This document shows positions 43,258 through 50,787 of a stretch of DNA of 64,000 bases, piece after piece. The position numbers and the translations under genes were made by a program. Under the pieces are notes generated by a model that saw only the letters and a list, made by a program, of their open reading frames with translations, had not been told where the DNA came from and ran no database searches. The stretch lies in contig NZ_JAODTZ010000035.1 in the NCBI RefSeq assembly GCF_025399795.1, positions 42,387-106,386 on the forward strand, written 5' to 3'. Numbering within the stretch: the first letter of the stretch is position 1; the number at the start of each line of letters is the position of its first letter. The stretch is from Streptomyces rhizosphaerihabitans (GTDB taxonomy: Bacteria > Actinomycetota > Actinomycetes > Streptomycetales > Streptomycetaceae).

Positions 43258-43724
43258 CGGTTTCGCGCGGGAGAGCCGCCGTCCCGCGCGGGGCCTTCGA
43301 GGAGGGCCGGTCCCAGTGGACTACGGAGTTCTGTGCGCCGGGAGCGTGCGAGAGAGCCCGCCGTGTGCGCGCGGTTCACACGGGGCGCATAGAATATCGA
43401 ATGCCGTTACGGCCTCGGCGAGTTGCCGAACTCTTTTTGACATTCTTTCAATAAGGTCGATCTCGCTCGTTCGCCTTGTTGGTCACGAGTGTGTTGTGCG
43501 AGGGTGAGCCTCCCGCGCTTGGTCAAGGGCCGGGTCTGAATCGCTGTTCGCCATTCCCGGCTGTCGACGAGCTCAAGAGGCTCCTGACCGACGGTCGCCG
43601 CACGGCCTTCGTCCCCGGCCGTTTTCCCGGCGTTCCGTCAAAAAGGTCTATGCCAATCGGGACTCCTTTTCGACGGGCAAGCACTTCTCTGTGCCACCTT
43701 GCACCTCGGAAGGAACCCGCTCCC
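43258..43724. other. AT-richer upstream region of the sigma/zinc-finger/lectin gene
   Basis: The region contains TTGACA (43437-43442) as a consensus -35 and CATAGAATATCG around 43388 as a -10-like word. It also holds a leader hairpin CCGTCAAAAAGG (43635-43646) / CCTTTTCGACGG (43665-43676), with one mismatch and an 18-nt loop, 49 nt before GTG 43725. A reading frame extends back to 43476, but the composition is unlike a gene. The drop in GC from ~43380 is striking for this genome and marks a regulated or acquired leader. Confidence 0.5.
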
Positions 43725-45653
43725 GTGCGCACCCCCCACCCACCGCTTCCCGCCCATCCGCCCGGCGGATATTTCGGCGAATCCGACGAGGAGCTCGCCG
43801 CTGTGCTGAGAGGCGGGTCGGAGGCTGACGCCACCCGTCCCGTCGCTCTGCTGACAGCCCGGCACTGGCGGCCGGCGTACGACTACGCGGTGATCTGCCT
43901 CGCCACTTCGTCGCAGGTCGCCTCCATGGTCACCGAGGCATCCTTCCATCACGTGCTCGACCGCCTCGCCGAGGGCGAGCAGGCTCTCGCGCTGCGGCCC
44001 CGACTCCTCGTGACGGTACGGGACACGGTCCGGAACTGGGCGGCGGACGACCGGATATCAGAAGCCCTGCCGGCCTTGAGGAAACCCGCGGGGGGCCGCG
44101 GTATGCGCCTGGCGAAGTCCATGACGGCCGAAAACCGCAAGCTCGCCGAACGCGCTTTCCTCGCTCTTCCGGGCGCCGCCCGATGCCTGTTGTGGCACAC
44201 CGAGGTGGAGGACGAGTCGCTGTCCGTGCCGGCCGGCCTTTTGGGCATGGACGCCGACACCGCGTTCGCCGCCTGGGAACAGGCCCGCGAGCAATTTCGC
44301 CAGGCCTGCCTGCGCGCCCATCTGGAACTCGCCCCGACCAGGGAATGCGGTTTCCACAACCGGCTCCTCGACGTGCCGATCCGGCGCGGTGGAGCCTTGC
44401 TGCCGGATGTCCAGCAGCATCTGGCGGAGTGCTCCTACTGCCGCTACGCGGCGGCACAACTCGGCCATTTTGAGGGAGAGTTGGGGGTCCTGATAGTCGA
44501 GTCCGTGCTCGGCTGGGGCGCCCGTCGCTACTTCGACTCCCGCCGGAGCCGCGGGCGGCAGGCACTACGGCACCGGAGCGTGTCCCCGTTCGGCGGCCGA
44601 CGACAGCGAGGCGGTGAGCGCCCCGGCAAGGGCGGACGTCCCGTGGACGACGGACGCCTGGGACGTCGTGGGCGATCCGGCGGGGGTGGGCGCTCCGGGG
44701 ACGAGGTGCGCCCGGAGAGTGGTGAGGTGCTGGTGGGTGGTGGGCATCCGGGGGTGGGCGAACGCTTCGGGGACGACGTGGGCTTGGAGAGTGGTGAGAC
44801 CCTGGCGGGCCGTGGGCGACCCGGCGGGGATGGGCGCTTCGGAGACGAGGTGCGCCCGGAGAGTGGTGAGGTGCTGGCGGGTGGTGGGCGTCCGGGGGTG
44901 GGCGAACGCTTCGGGGACGACGTGCGCCCGGAAAGCGGTGGGCGCCCGGCGGGCGGTGGGCGCCCCGGGGCGGGCGGCCGCCGTCGTCTGGTGTCCCCGT
45001 TCGCCCCGACGGGGCGCCGCGCCGCCGGGCCGGCGGAAGTACCGCAGCAGGCACTGGTCACCGGGGCCGGTCTGTCGGCCGCCCTGCTGGCGACCGTCCT
45101 GGCGGTCAGCCTGTGGCCGAACGAGGAGGGCGGCGCCGACTCCGCGGCCGCCATCGGCGCGAGCAGCAGCCGGACACTTTCACCCACCCAGGGTTCTCAG
45201 GTCCCGCCCGTGACGTCCACCCCGTCCACCGCGGCCGGAGTCTTCGTCAAGGGGGACCGGGCCCGGCTGCGCAACGTGGACGCCGACCTGTGTCTCGACG
45301 TCCGGGACTCCAGGGCCGTGGAAGGCGCCGAGGCCACGCTGGACGTGTGCTCGTCCGCCTGGACCCAGCAGTGGGTGTACGAGCGGGACGGACTGCTGCG
45401 CAGCGTCGCCGGTCCCGGGCTCTGCCTCGACGCGCGTGCCGACGACGGTGTCCTCCTGCTCGACCGCTGCGCCGGCGAGGACGCGAAGCAGCGCGAGGAC
45501 ATGCGCTACGACCTCACCGAGGAGGGCGAGCTGCTGTCCCGCGGGCGTGACGGACTGGCCGTCGCACCCGCGTCCACGGACCCCGGCGCCGACATCGTGG
45601 TCAAGGTCCGCGACTACTCCGACATACAGCGCTGGCGGACCGAGGCCGGCTAG
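43725..45653 (+). CDS. Sigma-like / zinc anti-sigma / membrane / ricin-lectin fusion protein
   Basis: 642 aa. Residues ~15-210 look like a degenerate ECF sigma factor: ARHWRPAYDYAVICLATSSQVASMVTEASFHHVL resembles region 2 and ERAFLALPGAARCLLWHTEVEDESLSVPAGLLGM resembles region 4. Then QHLAECSYC gives H232-x3-C236-x2-C239, the zinc motif of ZAS anti-sigma factors. Four 24-residue Gly/Arg/Glu repeats follow (about 323-418), then a membrane helix (~443-465, ALVTGAGLSAALLATVLAVSLW) and a ricin-type beta-trefoil with QQW and QRW motifs outside the cell. Start GTG 43725 with AAGGAA upstream. A carbohydrate-sensing sigma/anti-sigma device is a reasonable guess; DNA-binding ability is unproven. Confidence 0.8.
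   Translation: MRTPHPPLPAHPPGGYFGESDEELAAVLRGGSEADATRPVALLTARHWRPAYDYAVICLATSSQVASMVTEASFHHVLDRLAEGEQALALRPRLLVTVRDTVRNWAADDRISEALPALRKPAGGRGMRLAKSMTAENRKLAERAFLALPGAARCLLWHTEVEDESLSVPAGLLGMDADTAFAAWEQAREQFRQACLRAHLELAPTRECGFHNRLLDVPIRRGGALLPDVQQHLAECSYCRYAAAQLGHFEGELGVLIVESVLGWGARRYFDSRRSRGRQALRHRSVSPFGGRRQRGGERPGKGGRPVDDGRLGRRGRSGGGGRSGDEVRPESGEVLVGGGHPGVGERFGDDVGLESGETLAGRGRPGGDGRFGDEVRPESGEVLAGGGRPGVGERFGDDVRPESGGRPAGGGRPGAGGRRRLVSPFAPTGRRAAGPAEVPQQALVTGAGLSAALLATVLAVSLWPNEEGGADSAAAIGASSSRTLSPTQGSQVPPVTSTPSTAAGVFVKGDRARLRNVDADLCLDVRDSRAVEGAEATLDVCSSAWTQQWVYERDGLLRSVAGPGLCLDARADDGVLLLDRCAGEDAKQREDMRYDLTEEGELLSRGRDGLAVAPASTDPGADIVVKVRDYSDIQRWRTEAG
44691..44978 (+). repeat. Four in-frame 72-bp repeats (24 residues each)
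   Basis: Each unit encodes a variant of RFGDEVRPESGEVLAGGGRP plus four residues. The copies are adjacent and in frame inside the sigma/zinc-finger/lectin gene, between the zinc motif and the membrane helix. The unit is charged and Gly-rich, likely an extended cytosolic linker, and copy number could vary between strains. Confidence 0.85.
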
Positions 45654-45701
45654 AGGCACCCCGATCCGCTGCCGCCCGTCGCGGACGCAGGGCCAACGTG
45701 G

Positions 45702-46676
45702 CTAGGAGACGACGTCCTGGGGCGGCTTGCCCGCCACGAAGTCCGCGGCGTTCTGGACGGCGGCCAGCGCGATCCGTACCAGGGTCTCGCGGGTGACACC
45801 GGCGACGTGCGGCGAGAGTACGACGTTCGGCGCCTTGAGCAACCGCAGGGCCGGGGTGGGCGGTTCGGGGTCGAAGACATCGAGGCCCGCCCCGGCGAGG
45901 GCGCCGGCGTGCAGCGCGTCCGCGAGGGCGTCCTGGTCGATCAGGGCGCCCCGCGAGGTGTTGACGACGAACGCGGTCGGCTTCAGCAACGCGAGCCGCT
46001 CGGCGTTCAGCAGATGCCGGGTCGCCTCGGTGAGCGGCGCGTGCAGGCTGACGTAGTCCGATATGCGCAGCAGTTCGTCGAGTTCGACATGGCGGGCGCC
46101 GAGCCGGGCCTCCGTCTCGGCGGACGCGCGCGTGGGCCCGGCGTACACGACGCTCATGTCGAACGCGACCGCGCGTCGGGCGACCTCCTCGCCGATATGG
46201 CCGAGTCCCACGATGCCGAGCGTCTTGCCGGACAGCTCGGTGATCGACTGCTGGAGCCGGGGCAACGCCCAGTCCGCCTCGGTCAACGCGGTGTGGGCGG
46301 GCACCAGTTGCTTGGCCAGGGCGAGCATGAGGGCGAAGGTCTGCTCGGCCACGTTCTGCTTCTCGGCGCCGCTGGATCCGATGTTGCACACGGGTACGCC
46401 CCGGTCGCGCGCGGCGTCCAGGTCGACGTAGTCGAAGCCGTGACTCGCGCACTGGATCAGCTCCAGGTCCGGTGCGGCGGCGATGTGTGCGGCGGTCACC
46501 GGGCCGAGGCCCGTGACGACGACATGGGCCTCGCGCAGCGCGGCGGGGTCCTCGTCCGTCGCCTCCACGACGGTGACCCGGACCTGCCCGGGAAAGAGCG
46601 TGGCGAGCGCTGCTCCCGCCGTACGGCCGCCGACATGCGGAGAGACGACGGCGAGCACGTTCTTCGTGACGGTCAT
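45702..46676 (-). CDS. D-2-hydroxyacid dehydrogenase
   Basis: 324 aa. The NAD-binding domain has GKTLGIVGLGHIGEEVARRAVAFDMSVVYAGPT (GxGxxG) and the catalytic set includes NTSRGALIDQDAL (Arg), DVFDPEPP (Glu) and LSPHVAGVT (His). It interconverts 2-keto acids and D-2-hydroxy acids. Start ATG 46676 overlaps the stop of the upstream FMN-dependent oxidase by 4 bp. The pair suggests a pathway handling alpha-hydroxy acids, under the divergent PucR regulator. Confidence 0.92.
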   Translation of the reverse strand: MTVTKNVLAVVSPHVGGRTAGAALATLFPGQVRVTVVEATDEDPAALREAHVVVTGLGPVTAAHIAAAPDLELIQCASHGFDYVDLDAARDRGVPVCNIGSSGAEKQNVAEQTFALMLALAKQLVPAHTALTEADWALPRLQQSITELSGKTLGIVGLGHIGEEVARRAVAFDMSVVYAGPTRASAETEARLGARHVELDELLRISDYVSLHAPLTEATRHLLNAERLALLKPTAFVVNTSRGALIDQDALADALHAGALAGAGLDVFDPEPPTPALRLLKAPNVVLSPHVAGVTRETLVRIALAAVQNAADFVAGKPPQDVVS

Positions 46677-47842
46677 GCGGTTTCCTCGATGAGGTCGTCG
46701 GGGCCCAGGGAGTCCGGGCGGGCGTGTCCGGACAGGGCGAGGGTGAGATCGAACTCGGCGAGCAGACAGCGGACGACGTGTTCGACGCCCGCCTGCCCGT
46801 CGAGGCCGAGCCCATAGGCGTACGGACGTCCGACGAGCACCGCCCGTGCCCCGAGGGCGAGCGCCTTGAAGATGTCGTCGCCGGTGCGGATGCCGCTGTC
46901 GAAGAGCACGCCGAGCCGGTCGCCCACCGCCTCCACCACGCGGGGCAGCGCGTCGGCGGCCGCGACCGACCCCGCCACCTGCCGGCCGCCGTGGTTGGAG
47001 ACCACCACGCCGTCCATCCCGGCCTCGGCGGCGCGCCGGGCGTCGTTCGGGTGCAGGATGCCCTTGAGGACGATCGGCCCGTCCCAGTAATCCCGCAGGA
47101 AGGCCAGATCCGGCCAGGTCTTGCCGGGGTCCGCGAACATGTTCACGAAGTGCATCACGGCCGCGTTCGGGTCCTCGTGCACCGGCTTGGCCAGACCGGC
47201 CCGGAACGCCGGATCCGAGAAGTAGTTGGCGGTGCCCACACCGTGCAGGAACGGCAGGTACGCCTGGTCGAGATCGCGTGGTCGCCAGGCCAGCAACGGC
47301 GTGTCGAGCGTGACGAACAGCGCGGTGAACCCGGCCGCCTTCGCCCGGTCCAGGAAGCTGCGGGTGACCTCGCGGTCCTTCGCCCAGTACAGCTGGAACC
47401 AGCGCTCGGCGTCCCCCATGGCCTCGGCGACCTGCTCCATGGGGGTGCTGGAGGCGGACGACAGGATGTAGGGCACGCCCTGCGCGGCGGCGGCCCGTGC
47501 CGCCGCGCACTCCGCGTCCGGATGCATGATCGACAGCACGCCGATCGGCGCGAGCGCGAGCGGCGCGGGCAGCGGGCGCCCCAGCACCTCGACGGACAGG
47601 TCGCGTTCGTGGACGTCACGCAGCATGCGGGGCACGATCCGGCGCCGGTCGAGGGCGTCCCGGTTGGCGCGCGCCGTGCTGCCGTTGCCCGCGCTTCCCG
47701 CCACATAACCGACCGGTCCGGGGCCGAGCCGTTGCTCGGTGAGCTCCTCCAGCCGTGTCAGATCGGTGGGCAGCCGCGGTACGGCGCCCGTCATTCCGTT
47801 CAGATAGATCTCGTACTGGAAGTCGGCCCAGTGCTTCGCCAT
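46673..47842 (-). CDS. FMN-dependent alpha-hydroxy acid oxidase (lactate 2-monooxygenase-like)
   Basis: 389 aa TIM-barrel enzyme. It starts MAKHWADFQYEIYLNGMTG and has VGYVAGSAGNGSTARANRDALDRRRIVPRML (FMN region), LALAPIGVLSIMHPDAE, and VVVSNHGGRQVAGSVAAADALP, which holds the catalytic His and substrate-binding Arg. Length and the N-terminal pattern resemble lactate 2-monooxygenase. Start ATG 47842; a frame running to 47962 lacks support. A TGGACG-17-CAGGAT promoter lies 40 nt upstream. First gene of a two-gene operon, divergent from PucR. Confidence 0.9.
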   Translation of the reverse strand: MAKHWADFQYEIYLNGMTGAVPRLPTDLTRLEELTEQRLGPGPVGYVAGSAGNGSTARANRDALDRRRIVPRMLRDVHERDLSVEVLGRPLPAPLALAPIGVLSIMHPDAECAAARAAAAQGVPYILSSASSTPMEQVAEAMGDAERWFQLYWAKDREVTRSFLDRAKAAGFTALFVTLDTPLLAWRPRDLDQAYLPFLHGVGTANYFSDPAFRAGLAKPVHEDPNAAVMHFVNMFADPGKTWPDLAFLRDYWDGPIVLKGILHPNDARRAAEAGMDGVVVSNHGGRQVAGSVAAADALPRVVEAVGDRLGVLFDSGIRTGDDIFKALALGARAVLVGRPYAYGLGLDGQAGVEHVVRCLLAEFDLTLALSGHARPDSLGPDDLIEETA

Positions 47843-47888
47843 CCGTACGTCCCGCCTCTCGTCCCTGAGACCGCGCTGTACGAGGTCG

Positions 47889-47917
47889 ATCCTGGCGACT
47901 GTGACAAGTCCCGTCCA
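47889..47917 (-). promoter_or_regulatory. Promoter of the alpha-hydroxy acid operon
   Basis: Minus strand: TGGACG (47917-47912), 17-bp spacer, CAGGAT (47894-47889), about 47 nt before ATG 47842. The -10 sits in a 14-bp word, AGTCGCCAGGATCG, that also occurs upstream of the GH114 operon at nearly the same distance. Confidence 0.55.
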
Positions 47918-47925
47918 CCGTGGTG

Positions 47926-47938
47926 CGCACAACGTGCG
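47926..47938. promoter_or_regulatory. Palindrome in the PucR/oxidase divergent region
   Basis: CGCAC-AAC-GTGCG lies between divergent starts 47842 and 47956 and just upstream of the oxidase -35. Candidate PucR operator. Confidence 0.45.
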
Positions 47939-47955
47939 GCTGGAATCATCACCCT

Positions 47956-49134
47956 GTGACAAACAAGCCGTCCGAGGACCGGGAACGCGTCCGGCAGGAA
48001 ATGGTCGCCGACCCGCGCGTCGTGGAGGCGATCGTCGCAGCCGTCCACGAACAGGTCCCGGTGTACGCGGCGCTCGACGACAGCAGGCTGCCCGAGGTAC
48101 GAGCCATCGCGGCCTGGGGACTCGAGCGGCTGCTGGGCCTGTGGGCCACCGACGGCACGCTGGGGCCGGCCGATCTGCGGCGCTTCCGGGGTATCGCGTC
48201 GGCCCGCGCGGCGGACGGGCGCCCGGTGCAGGCGGTGCTGCGCGCCTACCGGGTCGCGGGCACCGTCCTCACGGACGAGATCGCCGCCCGCGCGCCCCGG
48301 CTCGCCGCCGCCGACGCCTTCGCGCTCGCCCGCATGCTGCTCGCCACGCTCGACACCCTCTCCGAGGAGATGGCCACCGCGTACGCCGCCACCAGCGAGG
48401 ACCTGGCCGGCGACCGGACCCGGGCGCTGCGGCTGCTGCTCGACGACCTGATCGCCGGGCGGCACGCCTCGGTGGGCGCGCTGACCGACCGTTCCGCCCG
48501 GCTGGGCATCCAGCTCCCGGATCCCTGCTGCCTGCTGGTGGCGGAGCCGGTCGCCGCGAACCGGCCCGACCTCGCGCACGAGACGGCGACCGGGCTGCTC
48601 GACGCGCTGGCCGGTTCCGGGGGTGAGATGACGCCTCTCGCGACGGTACGAGGCTCCCGGGCCGTCCTGTTGCTGCCGCTCGCGGCGTCGGCGCACGTGG
48701 GGGCGGTCCTGGGCGAACGGTCCTGGCGCGGGTGCGTCATCACCGGCGAGGGCCTGGACCGGGTCGCCCTCGCACACCGGCTCGCCGCCGACGCCCTCGA
48801 CACCGCGCCGGCCCACGCCCATCGGTCCGGGCACGTTCTCACGGACGCCGACGCGCACGTCCTCGTGCTGCTCGCCGGGCGCCCGGCCGCCGCGCCGGAC
48901 CACATCGCCGGGGTGGTGCTGGGACCGCTCACCGACGTCGCCCAGCGGCATCTGCTGGAGGCGCTCACGGCGTACATCGACTCGGGCTCGGCGAACGCCG
49001 CCGCGCGGGCCCTGCACCTTCATCCGCAGTCCCTGCGCTACCGCCTGCGCCGCGTCCACGAACTGACCGGGCGCGACCCGCGCGACCCCTGGCAGCGGCT
49101 CACCCTGGACATCGCCCGAACGATCCGCGACTGA
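47956..49134 (+). CDS. PucR/CdaR family transcriptional regulator
   Basis: 392 aa. The N-terminal part (VEAIVAAVHEQVPVYAALDDSRLPEVRAIAAWGLERLLGLW) is the RsbT-co-antagonist-like region common in these regulators; a GGDEF-like CdaR domain follows, and the C terminus is a PucR HTH: LLEALTAYIDSGSANAAARALHLHPQSLRYRLRRVHELTGRDPRD. Start GTG 47956. It is divergent from the alpha-hydroxy acid genes and is the obvious candidate to control them. Confidence 0.88.
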   Translation: MTNKPSEDRERVRQEMVADPRVVEAIVAAVHEQVPVYAALDDSRLPEVRAIAAWGLERLLGLWATDGTLGPADLRRFRGIASARAADGRPVQAVLRAYRVAGTVLTDEIAARAPRLAAADAFALARMLLATLDTLSEEMATAYAATSEDLAGDRTRALRLLLDDLIAGRHASVGALTDRSARLGIQLPDPCCLLVAEPVAANRPDLAHETATGLLDALAGSGGEMTPLATVRGSRAVLLLPLAASAHVGAVLGERSWRGCVITGEGLDRVALAHRLAADALDTAPAHAHRSGHVLTDADAHVLVLLAGRPAAAPDHIAGVVLGPLTDVAQRHLLEALTAYIDSGSANAAARALHLHPQSLRYRLRRVHELTGRDPRDPWQRLTLDIARTIRD

Positions 49135-49177
49135 GCCGAGGCCAGGCTGTCTTCGCCCCCGCCGCCCCTACGGGAAG

Positions 49178-49224
49178 TGCAGCCCCTCCGGCGTTCGAGG
49201 AGTGGGGTCCGGGGCGGAGCCCCA
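49178..49224. repeat. Streptomyces-type intergenic repeat
   Basis: The stretch beginning GTGCAGCCCCTCCGGCGTTC and ending with GGGGCGGAGCCCC has the wording of a short GC-rich dispersed repeat often seen between Streptomyces genes. It can fold at GGGGC-GGA-GCCCC. Recognition is from memory. Confidence 0.55.
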
Positions 49225-49239
49225 GGTACGGGACGGGAA

Positions 49240-49272
49240 GGGGTACCGAGGGCGAACTTCCCTCGGTACCCC
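49240..49272. terminator. Bidirectional terminator (13-bp stem)
   Basis: GGGGTACCGAGGG (49240-49252) pairs perfectly with CCCTCGGTACCCC (49260-49272) around a 7-nt loop, between the convergent PucR and TIGR03668-type genes. Confidence 0.85.
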
Positions 49273-49281
49273 GGGCGCCGC

Positions 49282-49737
49282 TCATGGCTCCGGGGCGGCC
49301 TGCCAGCCCCGCCAGCGGTGGACGGTGATCACTGTCACCGGGCCGTCCGGTGGCCGGTTCCGGTACTGGGGGTACTTGTCCCGCAGCGCGTCGACCGCAG
49401 CGGCGTAGGCGTGCGCGACCTCACCGCGCTCCCGCCCGTCCGGCGGCGGGACGATGCGCGCCTCGCCGTCCGCCCGTACCCACCACAGCCGTTCCCAGTC
49501 CTCGTCGTAGGCGTCCACGAGCAGACAGACGGCCGGCCGGGCGGCGATGTTGCGCAGCCGCCGCAGCAGCGGCGACCGCTTGGGTTTGTGGTCGACGGCG
49601 GTGACGAGTTCGTCGCCGCAGCGCGCGAACACGAGGGGCACCAGATGCGGGCGGCCCTCGGCGTCCACGGTCGCGAGAGTCGCCACCCGCGCCGCCAGGA
49701 AACGGCGGCGCGCCTGGTTCTCGTCCATGTCGGGCAC
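49282..49737 (-). CDS. PPOX-class F420-dependent oxidoreductase (TIGR03668-like)
   Basis: 151 aa split-barrel protein: ENQARRRFLAARVATLATVDAEGRPHLVPLVFARCGDELVTAVDHKPKRSPLLRRLRNIAARPAVCLLVDAYDEDWERLWWVRADGEARI. The VDHKPK and YDEDWERLWWVR motifs mark the TIGR03668 group of F420-binding proteins. Start GTG 49737 with GGGAG 6 nt upstream is preferred to ATG 49728. Substrate unknown; this is the third split-barrel redox protein of this superfamily in the window. Confidence 0.85.
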   Translation of the reverse strand: MPDMDENQARRRFLAARVATLATVDAEGRPHLVPLVFARCGDELVTAVDHKPKRSPLLRRLRNIAARPAVCLLVDAYDEDWERLWWVRADGEARIVPPPDGRERGEVAHAYAAAVDALRDKYPQYRNRPPDGPVTVITVHRWRGWQAAPEP

Positions 49738-49893
49738 GAGCGGCTCCCGTTCCTCCGCGGGCCGTGCCGCCGTCCGCGGTGGACGGGCGGGAACGCGGCG
49801 GCGCCGACCTCCGCGACACCTCGTCCCGTCGGCACCTGCCGCCAGTGTGGCGCCGTACCCCGGAGCGGTGCGGTGGTGGCACCGCCGGCCGGG

Positions 49894-50445
49894 TCACTCC
49901 TCGTCGTCGGGAGCGTCCTGCGGTTCGGCGTCCGGTCCCTGCGAGCGGACCCGCTGCACATGCTCCAGGGAGTCGCGCAGCTCGCCGAGCCAGTCGTCGG
50001 TGTGCCGCTGGACGAGACGGACGCACCAGGCCAGGGCGTCACTGCGGCTGCGGGCGACCCCGGCCGCGATGAGCGTGTCGAGGACCTCGCGTTCGGGCTG
50101 GCGCAGCCGGGTCATGACCGGCGCGGCGACATGTGTGAACAGGGCGCGCTCGGTGCCGCACTCCACACCCCAGGAGACCTTCTTGCGGAAGCGGTGCTCC
50201 GCCTCGCGGGCCACCTCGACACGGTCGTCCCGGGTGCGCTCGCGGAATTCCTGGATACGGGCCTGGAGCGCCGCCTCCTTCTCGGCGTCCGAGGCGCCAT
50301 CGGCGAGCCTCGGCTCGGGGATGCGGCCGACGACGGTGATCTCCTCGCGGTCGACCGTCACCTCCGCCAGGCTCTCGAAGAGATCGTCGGGCAGGCGGCC
50401 GGCGAACCAGCCGCGCAGCTTCTCGCGTTGCTCCGTTGTAATCAT
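49894..50445 (-). CDS. Conserved actinobacterial hypothetical protein
   Basis: 183 aa, soluble, highly charged: MITTEQREKLRGWFAGRLPDDLFESLAEVTVDREEITVVGRIPEP at the start, a coiled-coil-prone middle (EKEAALQARIQEFRERTRDDRVEVAREAEHRF) and LDTLIAAGVARSRSDALAWCVRLVQRHTDDWLGELRDSL, which resembles a ribbon-helix-helix-like SRSDALAWCV segment. I recognise the family as widespread in Streptomyces without a function. ATG 50445 sits directly beside the dyad GTAAT-GACG-ATTAC, so it may repress itself. Confidence 0.8.
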   Translation of the reverse strand: MITTEQREKLRGWFAGRLPDDLFESLAEVTVDREEITVVGRIPEPRLADGASDAEKEAALQARIQEFRERTRDDRVEVAREAEHRFRKKVSWGVECGTERALFTHVAAPVMTRLRQPEREVLDTLIAAGVARSRSDALAWCVRLVQRHTDDWLGELRDSLEHVQRVRSQGPDAEPQDAPDDEE

Positions 50446-50660
50446 GTAATGACGATTACTCCGTTACGGACGAAGTGCAAGAGGTCCCGGAGAAGTCCGC
50501 CGAGAGCGGAAGTCGAGGCGGCATGCCGGTTGAAGCGGAATGTTTCAGGCCTATTGCTGAGCCATGTCAATCCGGCCAGGTGGCCGTCGGCGGCGATCAA
50601 CAACCGCTCAGTTCCGGGCCTCAGGCGTTCGAATTCTGTAACTTCGCGCCACTGATTCAA
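50442..50660 (-). CDS. Doubtful 72-aa ORF upstream of and overlapping the hypothetical gene
   Basis: An open frame of 72 codons starting MNQWREVTEFERL overlaps the following gene by 4 bp (ATGA). The third-position GC is clearly lower than in the neighbours and the dyad operator lies inside it, so it may be leader sequence rather than a gene, or a recent acquisition. No family recognised. Confidence 0.25.
   Translation of the reverse strand: MNQWREVTEFERLRPGTERLLIAADGHLAGLTWLSNRPETFRFNRHAASTSALGGLLRDLLHFVRNGVIVIT
50448..50461. promoter_or_regulatory. Dyad at the start of the hypothetical gene
   Basis: GTAAT-GACG-ATTAC, perfect 5-bp arms with a 4-bp spacer, directly upstream of the start codon (50445). 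A second palindrome TCCGTTACGGA follows. An AT-rich operator in very GC-rich DNA. Confidence 0.5.
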
Positions 50661-50787
50661 TACTCAAAGTTACCGAAACGCGTGGGGTCGATGTGTGTTT
50701 CCTGTGCGGACTCGGCAGACTCGCGCTCGCCGAACCGGCACTCGACCGAGCCGGTATCGCATTCGATCGAGCGGAAGGATGCACACA

